Positions 60,155 through 64,000 of a stretch of 64,000 nt of DNA are shown piece by piece. Position numbers and translations under genes: made by a program. The stretch's first letter is position 1, and every line of letters starts with the position of its first letter. The notes beneath the pieces were generated by a model. That model saw only the letters and a list, made by a program, of their open reading frames with translations. It did no database searches and was not told the DNA's origin. The DNA is from Leifsonia shinshuensis (GTDB taxonomy: Bacteria; Actinomycetota; Actinomycetes; Actinomycetales; Microbacteriaceae), in assembly GCF_022606355.1 (NCBI RefSeq), contig NZ_JAHHZQ010000002.1, positions 806,001 to 870,000 on the forward strand. The letters run 5' to 3'.

Positions 60155-60940
60155 TTATTGCCCGGTCGGTTGCAGCAGGGTTTCCAGAGCCTGACGGGAT
60201 CCCCCGAATGCGTCCATGTCGATGAAGCTCTCGTCGCCGTCGTAGCCCGCGAGGCGCTCGCGATCGGAGTACTGCCAGAAGGTCCAGCGCCGGCCGTCGG
60301 GGATCATCGGCGGCAGCACGACGGAGCGGTACCAGATCGGATTGTCGCGGTACGCGCCCCTCAGGTAGCGGTCGTAGGCCGTGCCGGTCGCGTAGAGGAT
60401 CGCGGGTCGTCCGTAGTGCTTCTCGAGCTGGTCGAGGAGCGGGTCGAGGACGGCCTGCACGCGTTCGCGTGACGGGGGAGCGGAGAGGTAGTCGCCGTAG
60501 AGCTCGACGTCGACCGTCACCGGGAGGGTGCCCGCGTCGGCGGGGACGGTGCGGAAGATGTTCTGCGCCTGACGCTCGGCGCTGCTGTCGAAGCTGAGGA
60601 AGTGGTAGGCCCCGACGATCAGCCCGCTGGCCCGGGCGTCCCTCCAGTTCGCCTCGAACCGTTCGTCTTCGTCGCCCGAGCCCTCGGTGGCCTTGATGAT
60701 GGCGAAGTCGACGCCCTGCCGGGAGAGCACCGGCCAGTCGATCCGGCCCTGATAGCTGGACACGTCGACGCCGCGCACCGGCAGCGCGGCGGCGAAGACG
60801 CGGTTCGGCCAGAGGACGCCAGAGAGGATGAGCCCGGCCGCGACCGCCACGGCGACGACTCCGGCGACGATCCCGACCGCGATGTACGTTCCGCGCCGCG
60901 AGCGCGTCCGCCCGCCCACCCCTGTCGTCGTCTCCGTCAC
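60155..60940 (-). CDS. GH25-family lysozyme-type hydrolase, membrane-anchored
   Basis: A 261-residue protein with an N-terminal membrane helix (GTYIAVGIVAGVVAVAVAAG) and a GH25 domain: RGVDVSSYQGRIDWPVLSRQ (first catalytic Asp), FAIIKATEGSGDEDERFEAN, GAYHFLSFDSSAERQAQNIF, the catalytic DxE in VTVDVELYGD, and WTFWQYSDRERLAGYDGDES. Family members cut the MurNAc-GlcNAc bond of peptidoglycan. It should act in the wall near the membrane. The GTG at 60940 is taken as the start because CAGGGT ends 6 nt before it; 15 more codons are open upstream. Divergent from the SpoU methyltransferase gene. Confidence 0.88.
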   Translation of the reverse strand: MTETTTGVGGRTRSRRGTYIAVGIVAGVVAVAVAAGLILSGVLWPNRVFAAALPVRGVDVSSYQGRIDWPVLSRQGVDFAIIKATEGSGDEDERFEANWRDARASGLIVGAYHFLSFDSSAERQAQNIFRTVPADAGTLPVTVDVELYGDYLSAPPSRERVQAVLDPLLDQLEKHYGRPAILYATGTAYDRYLRGAYRDNPIWYRSVVLPPMIPDGRRWTFWQYSDRERLAGYDGDESFIDMDAFGGSRQALETLLQPTGQ

Positions 60941-60946
60941 CCGCCC

Positions 60947-60952
60947 ACCCTG
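60947..60952 (-). promoter_or_regulatory. Possible -10 element of the GH25 gene
   Basis: CAGGGT on the minus strand, 6 nt before the GTG at 60940; one base off the TAnnnT pattern. Confidence 0.3.
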
Positions 60953-60996
60953 GCAGCAGGTGCTGTGAACCCACGGTGCGGACACGCGCTGCTCGC

Positions 60997-61002
60997 TACG
61001 CT
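60997..61002 (+). promoter_or_regulatory. -10 element of leaderless SpoU methyltransferase gene
   Basis: TACGCT, 6 nt before the GTG at 61009. Confidence 0.5.
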
Positions 61003-61008
61003 GGATCC

Positions 61009-61716
61009 GTGACGCCAGAGACCCCGCAGGAGCCGACCCCGCAGGAGCCGACCCCGCAGGAGCCGACCCCGCAGGAGCCGACCCCGCACGACCTCCCGCC
61101 GTCGGCCGAGCTGAGCACGCACGGCGTCGGCCCGTGGCCGGGCGTCTGGCCGGACGACCCCCGCTACGACCCCGAGCTTTTGCGGCACGGCGACACCCGG
61201 AACGTGATCGACCGCTACCGCTACTGGCGCATGGAGGCCGTGGTCGCCGATCTGGACGAGCACCGGCATCCGTTCCACGTGGCCATCGAGAACTGGCAGC
61301 ACGACATGAACATCGGCTCGATCGTGCGCAGCGCGAACGCGTTCGCGGCCGACACCGTGCACATCATCGGCCGACGGCGCTGGAACAAGCGCGGCGCGAT
61401 GGTGACCGACCGCTATCAGCATGTGCTGCACCACGACGACGTGCAGGCGTTCGTGGCCTGGGCGCGCGGTGCCGGCCTCCCGATCGTCGCGGTCGACAAC
61501 GTGCCGGGGTCGGTCCTCATCGAGACCTACGCGCTGCCGAGGGAGTGCGTGCTGCTGTTCGGGCAGGAGGGCCCTGGCCTGTCCCCCGCCGCCCTCGAGG
61601 CCGCGGACGTCGTGGTGGAGATCTCCCAGTTCGGCTCCACCCGCTCCATCAACGCCTCCGCTGCGGCCGCCGTCGCCATGCACGCGTGGATCCTTCAGCA
61701 CGTCCCCTTCTCTTAA
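61009..61716 (+). CDS. SpoU/TrmH-family RNA 2'-O-methyltransferase
   Basis: A 235-residue SPOUT methyltransferase. After an N-terminal PQEPT repeat region comes the fold: FHVAIENWQHDMNIGSIVRS (motif 1 Asn and Arg), ANAFAADTVHIIGRRRWNKR, LFGQEGPGLSPAALE (motif 2) and FGSTRSINASAAAAVAMHAW (motif 3, SAM-binding knot). The missing N-terminal RNA-binding domain makes it the short TrmH type; the RNA target (tRNA or rRNA ribose) cannot be told. GTG start, leaderless. It converges on the DUF3052 gene over a perfect palindrome. Confidence 0.88.
   Translation: MTPETPQEPTPQEPTPQEPTPQEPTPHDLPPSAELSTHGVGPWPGVWPDDPRYDPELLRHGDTRNVIDRYRYWRMEAVVADLDEHRHPFHVAIENWQHDMNIGSIVRSANAFAADTVHIIGRRRWNKRGAMVTDRYQHVLHHDDVQAFVAWARGAGLPIVAVDNVPGSVLIETYALPRECVLLFGQEGPGLSPAALEAADVVVEISQFGSTRSINASAAAAVAMHAWILQHVPFS
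61021..61080 (+). repeat. 15-bp tandem repeat, four units
   Basis: Four exact copies of ACCCCGCAGGAGCCG at the 5' end of the SpoU methyltransferase gene, coding for TPQEP pentapeptides. Copy number is likely to vary without breaking the frame. Confidence 0.92.
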
Positions 61717-61724
61717 GCCATCCG

Positions 61725-61776
61725 TTCCTCACTTTCTCTCGCTCTCGCCCGGCGTGTTGCGGGAGAAAGTGAGGAA
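61725..61776. terminator. Palindrome/bidirectional terminator between convergent genes
   Basis: Perfect 14-bp arms TTCCTCACTTTCTC and GAGAAAGTGAGGAA, extended by two more pairs, around a ~20-nt loop. It differs from the 1578/12310 palindromes but shares their TCACTTT...AAAGTGA centre. Confidence 0.75.
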
Positions 61777-61793
61777 GCGACGGTGGATGACGG

Positions 61794-62210
61794 TCAGCGG
61801 TTCGTGCGACGGACGACGAGCTTGAGGGCCGACCAGTCGTGGGAGAGGGCGGCGACCTTGACGTCGACGAGGCCGCGCGCGAGCGCGGTGTCGCGGATGA
61901 CGTTCTCGTCGAGGTCGCTGACGTGCCCTGCGGCCTTGCGCGGCCAGGCGGCCCAGATCATCCCGGCCGGGTGGATTCGCCGCGCCAGCTCGTCGAGCTC
62001 GTCGAGGTACGCCGCGGCTTCCCGGTAGAACGCAACGATCATCCCCGCCGGCTCCGTCGACGTCGGCGGAAGCCAGTCGATGTCGCCGGGGCCGTCCTCC
62101 ACGGGAACCGACCAGCCCGGATCGGCGTGCAGCAGCTGCGCGTGCATCCCTGGCTTCAGGCCCAGCTTCTTCCAGAGCGGCGTGCCCGAATAGCCCGCAG
62201 TGCCGGTCAT
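61794..62210 (-). CDS. DUF3052 domain protein
   Basis: A 138-residue protein matching the actinobacterial DUF3052 family: GYSGTPLWKKLGLKPGMHAQ at the N-terminus, IVAFYREAAAYLDELDELAR, IHPAGMIWAAWPRKAAG and the C-terminal ENVIRDTALARGLVDVKVAA plus DWSALKLVVRR. It is soluble and small; no catalytic residues are known for the family. Its ATG overlaps the stop of the metallophosphoesterase by 4 bp, so the two are translationally coupled. Confidence 0.85.
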   Translation of the reverse strand: MTGTAGYSGTPLWKKLGLKPGMHAQLLHADPGWSVPVEDGPGDIDWLPPTSTEPAGMIVAFYREAAAYLDELDELARRIHPAGMIWAAWPRKAAGHVSDLDENVIRDTALARGLVDVKVAALSHDWSALKLVVRRTNR

Positions 62211-63049
62211 GCGCCGCTCCACCCCGAGTCGGCTGCGATGCGCGCGATCGCCTCGGCGTCGAGGTCGTAGACCGTCTCGCCGTCGTCGGCGGCGGGTGCG
62301 CGCACCACGTGCGCCCGTACCGGGCCGTCCACAGGAAGCTGGACCATCGCGAACCCCGCTCCGCGCTCGGCGCGCTCCCGAGGCGCGGGCCACAGCACAT
62401 CGGTCGTGTTGGCGACCGCGGGCGCCACCACGACCGGGATGCCGGGCTGGCCGGCCTCGGTGATCAGCGCGTGGTGGTAGTGCCCGGCGAGGATCAGCCG
62501 GACATCGGAGGCCGAGCACACGTCGATCAGCGGCTGCGGGTCCACGAGGCGCAGGGTGTCGAAGAGGCCGGTCGTGGGCCGGACGGGCGGGTGGTGGAGG
62601 ACGACGACGGTCCCGTTCGCGCTCGGAGTGCTCAGTGTGTCACGCAGCCGCTCGAGGCGCGCACCGTCCAGCCTGCCGTAGCCCGCGCGGGCGACGGTCG
62701 TGTCGACGGTCACGACCCGGAACCCGCCCACCGCCAGCTCCGTCTCTCGCGCACCGAGCACCTCCTCGAACGCGTCGGGGAGGTCGTGGTTGCCCATCGC
62801 GTAGGCGACGGCCGCTCCGCGCTCCTCGGCCCACGGCTCCAGCCGCTCCTTCAGCAGCCGGTACGAGGCGGCGCTGCCATCGTCGGAGAGGTCGCCGGAC
62901 GCCACCACCAGGTCGACGGCCTCCAGCTCGCCGGCGCGCACGAGCACCCGGTCGAGGGCTGCCAGCGTGTCGACCAGCCCGTAGTGCAGCCGACCGTCGC
63001 CGTACAGGTGGGTGTCGCTGAGGTGCAGGATGCGCAGAGGATCGGTCAC
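62207..63049 (-). CDS. Calcineurin-type metallophosphoesterase (CpdA-like)
   Basis: A 280-residue phosphodiesterase with a full set of metal ligands: LHLSDTHLYG, VASGDLSDDGS, YAMGNHDLPD, VVLHHPPVRP and LAGHYHHA. The layout and length are those of CpdA-type cyclic nucleotide or nucleoside phosphodiesterases (class III). The GTG start at 63049 lies 6 nt after TAGGGT on the minus strand. First gene of an operon with DUF3052. Confidence 0.88.
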   Translation of the reverse strand: MTDPLRILHLSDTHLYGDGRLHYGLVDTLAALDRVLVRAGELEAVDLVVASGDLSDDGSAASYRLLKERLEPWAEERGAAVAYAMGNHDLPDAFEEVLGARETELAVGGFRVVTVDTTVARAGYGRLDGARLERLRDTLSTPSANGTVVVLHHPPVRPTTGLFDTLRLVDPQPLIDVCSASDVRLILAGHYHHALITEAGQPGIPVVVAPAVANTTDVLWPAPRERAERGAGFAMVQLPVDGPVRAHVVRAPAADDGETVYDLDAEAIARIAADSGWSGA

Positions 63050-63055
63050 GCCGCC

Positions 63056-63061
63056 ACCCTA
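63056..63061 (-). promoter_or_regulatory. -10 element of leaderless metallophosphoesterase gene
   Basis: TAGGGT on the minus strand, 6 nt before the GTG at 63049. Confidence 0.55.
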
Positions 63062-63107
63062 GCGCCGAGCGCCGACCCTCACGCGCTGTCGCGTCGGGCG
63101 TCGGCCG

Positions 63108-63272
63108 TCACTCGGCGTCGACCGCCTGGATGAGCGCTTCGACCGCGGTGAGCAGGTTGTGCAGGGCCTGCCGCTCGATCGAGTCCTCTGCGAGCTTCTG
63201 GATGTCGTAGCTCGCCGCGTTCGCCGCCTGCCTGGCCTGCGAGATCGCCGCCTGTGCTTCGAGATCCGCCAT
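63108..63272 (-). CDS. 54-residue helical protein, unknown function
   Basis: A small gene with a strong ribosome binding site (GAGGAGGAA, 4 nt before ATG 63272). The product (MADLEAQAAISQARQAANAA ... EDSIERQALHNLLTAVEALI) is Ala/Gln/Glu-rich with heptad-like hydrophobic spacing, so it should form one or two amphipathic helices. No signal peptide or membrane segment. I do not recognise a family. It lies ahead of the metallophosphoesterase on the same strand, but that gene has its own promoter. Confidence 0.65.
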   Translation of the reverse strand: MADLEAQAAISQARQAANAASYDIQKLAEDSIERQALHNLLTAVEALIQAVDAE

Positions 63273-63356
63273 GGGTTCCTCCTCGGGGTCGGGTGCTGTC
63301 GTGCGACACCCTAGTCACCGGCCTGGTGCGAGGGATAGGCCCGCCCGTTGAGCGTG

Positions 63357-64000
63357 TCAGCCGATCAGCGATGGCCGGAGGTCGCGCAGCGTTCGGAAGT
63401 GCGTCATCCGGGTGACCCCGATCGCCGAGACGAGCAGCGCGATCAGCATCCACAGTGCCAGCACGCCCGCGTCGGCCCAGGCCGTGGCCGGGTTGCCGCC
63501 GTACATGAGCTGCCGTATTCCGTCGACGGCATACGACATCGGCAGCACGTGGTGCAGTGCGGCGAGCGGCCCGGGCAGCGTCTGCCAGGGGAAGGTGCCG
63601 CCGGCCGTGACCAGCTGCAACACCATCAGCACGAGCCCGAGGAACTGCCCGACGCTTCCGAGCCAGACGTTCAGCGCGAGGATGATCGATGCGAACGTCA
63701 GGGACGCGAGCGCCATCATCCCGAACATGCCGAGCGGGTTGTGGATGGCGAAGCCGAGCGCACCCGCGACGATCGCGAACAGGCCGACCATCTGTACGGC
63801 GCCGAGCAGCCCGGGCGTGAGCCATCCGGCCAGGGTGATCTTCACGGGCGAGTGGAGCGCCGTGATCGCCCGACGGGAGACCGGCTTGACGATCAGGAAC
63901 AGCGCGTAGATGCCGATCCACCCGGCGAGGGCGACGAAGAACGGCGCGAGGCCGGCGCCGTAGGTTCCCGCGGAGGTGATCGAGTCGTTGTGCAGGTTCA
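63357..64000 (-). CDS. YhgE/Pip-type membrane protein, 3' part (runs off the window)
   Basis: The last 213 residues of a membrane protein whose 5' end lies beyond 64000. The visible part starts NLHNDSITSAGTYGAGLAPF and has about six hydrophobic helices (FFVALAGWIGIYALFLIV, GAVQMVGLFAIVAGALGFAI, MMALASLTFASIILALNVWL, FLGLVLMVLQLVTAGGTFPW, AGVLALWMLIALLVSAIGVT). The order APFFVALAGW then GGTFPWQTLPGPLAALHHVL and PMSYAVDGIRQLMYGG is the C-terminal half of YhgE/Pip and related ABC-2-like proteins, which include type VII-linked export factors and phage receptors. Function is not assigned. Confidence 0.75.
   Translation of the reverse strand, partial: NLHNDSITSAGTYGAGLAPFFVALAGWIGIYALFLIVKPVSRRAITALHSPVKITLAGWLTPGLLGAVQMVGLFAIVAGALGFAIHNPLGMFGMMALASLTFASIILALNVWLGSVGQFLGLVLMVLQLVTAGGTFPWQTLPGPLAALHHVLPMSYAVDGIRQLMYGGNPATAWADAGVLALWMLIALLVSAIGVTRMTHFRTLRDLRPSLIG

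Overview
The window is high-GC DNA (roughly 70 % by eye) with GTG/TTG starts, leaderless genes preceded by TAnnnT, an HspR-type heat-shock operator and LAxTG-anchored surface proteins. This points to a high-GC Gram-positive actinobacterium, most likely of the Microbacteriaceae (Leifsonia-like). That placement is inferred from style and gene content; no rRNA or tRNA gene is present to test it.

Layout. 0-4.4 kb: a copper pair (YcnI, CopC), a small membrane protein and clpB lacking its N-terminal domain. 4.4-11.2 kb: an operon of three tandem tail-collar proteins, two DUF6916-like proteins and a GNAT acetyltransferase, divergent from a giant beta-helix/Ig-like surface protein. 11.2-17 kb: alcohol dehydrogenase, nitroreductase, CorA-family transporter, UBP zinc finger, a secreted cholesterol-oxidase-like enzyme and a lipoprotein. 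17.4-22.9 kb: an exopolysaccharide operon (hyaluronan-synthase-like GT2, membrane-anchored GH26, UDP-glucose dehydrogenase, GalU), gene for gene like streptococcal hasABC with a glycanase inserted. 22.9-25.3 kb: a small hypothetical protein, GNAT and threonine aldolase.

25.4-40.4 kb is the main accessory region. A secreted DNRLRE/LamG-like protein precedes a 2105-residue Rhs polymorphic toxin with its own immunity gene. About 5 kb of lower-GC DNA follows, holding orphan Rhs C-terminal modules. Two carry the conserved Rhs core joined to a shared, unrecognised C-terminal domain, each followed by a 4-TM membrane immunity candidate. Further downstream are a third, frameshifted copy of the membrane immunity gene and two copies (one broken) of a lipoprotein immunity family. 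Several frames are broken, two of them by one extra G in a G tract. It reads as a toxin/immunity cassette archive that can swap with the Rhs tip, and it is the best candidate here for an undescribed system.

40.4-64 kb: an SDR/DUF6421 pair, an AlkD-like glycosylase, SRPBCC protein, two paralogous AraC regulators flanking an SDR and a Cna_B/DUF11 surface protein, a sulfonate/nitrate-type ABC transporter, xthA, pyrE fused in an operon to a huge disordered septum-formation-type membrane protein, DUF4303, HAD, GH25 lysozyme, SpoU methyltransferase, DUF3052, metallophosphoesterase, a 54-residue protein and the 3' part of a YhgE/Pip-type membrane protein. Convergent gene pairs are separated by long perfect palindromes, two of which share one sequence.
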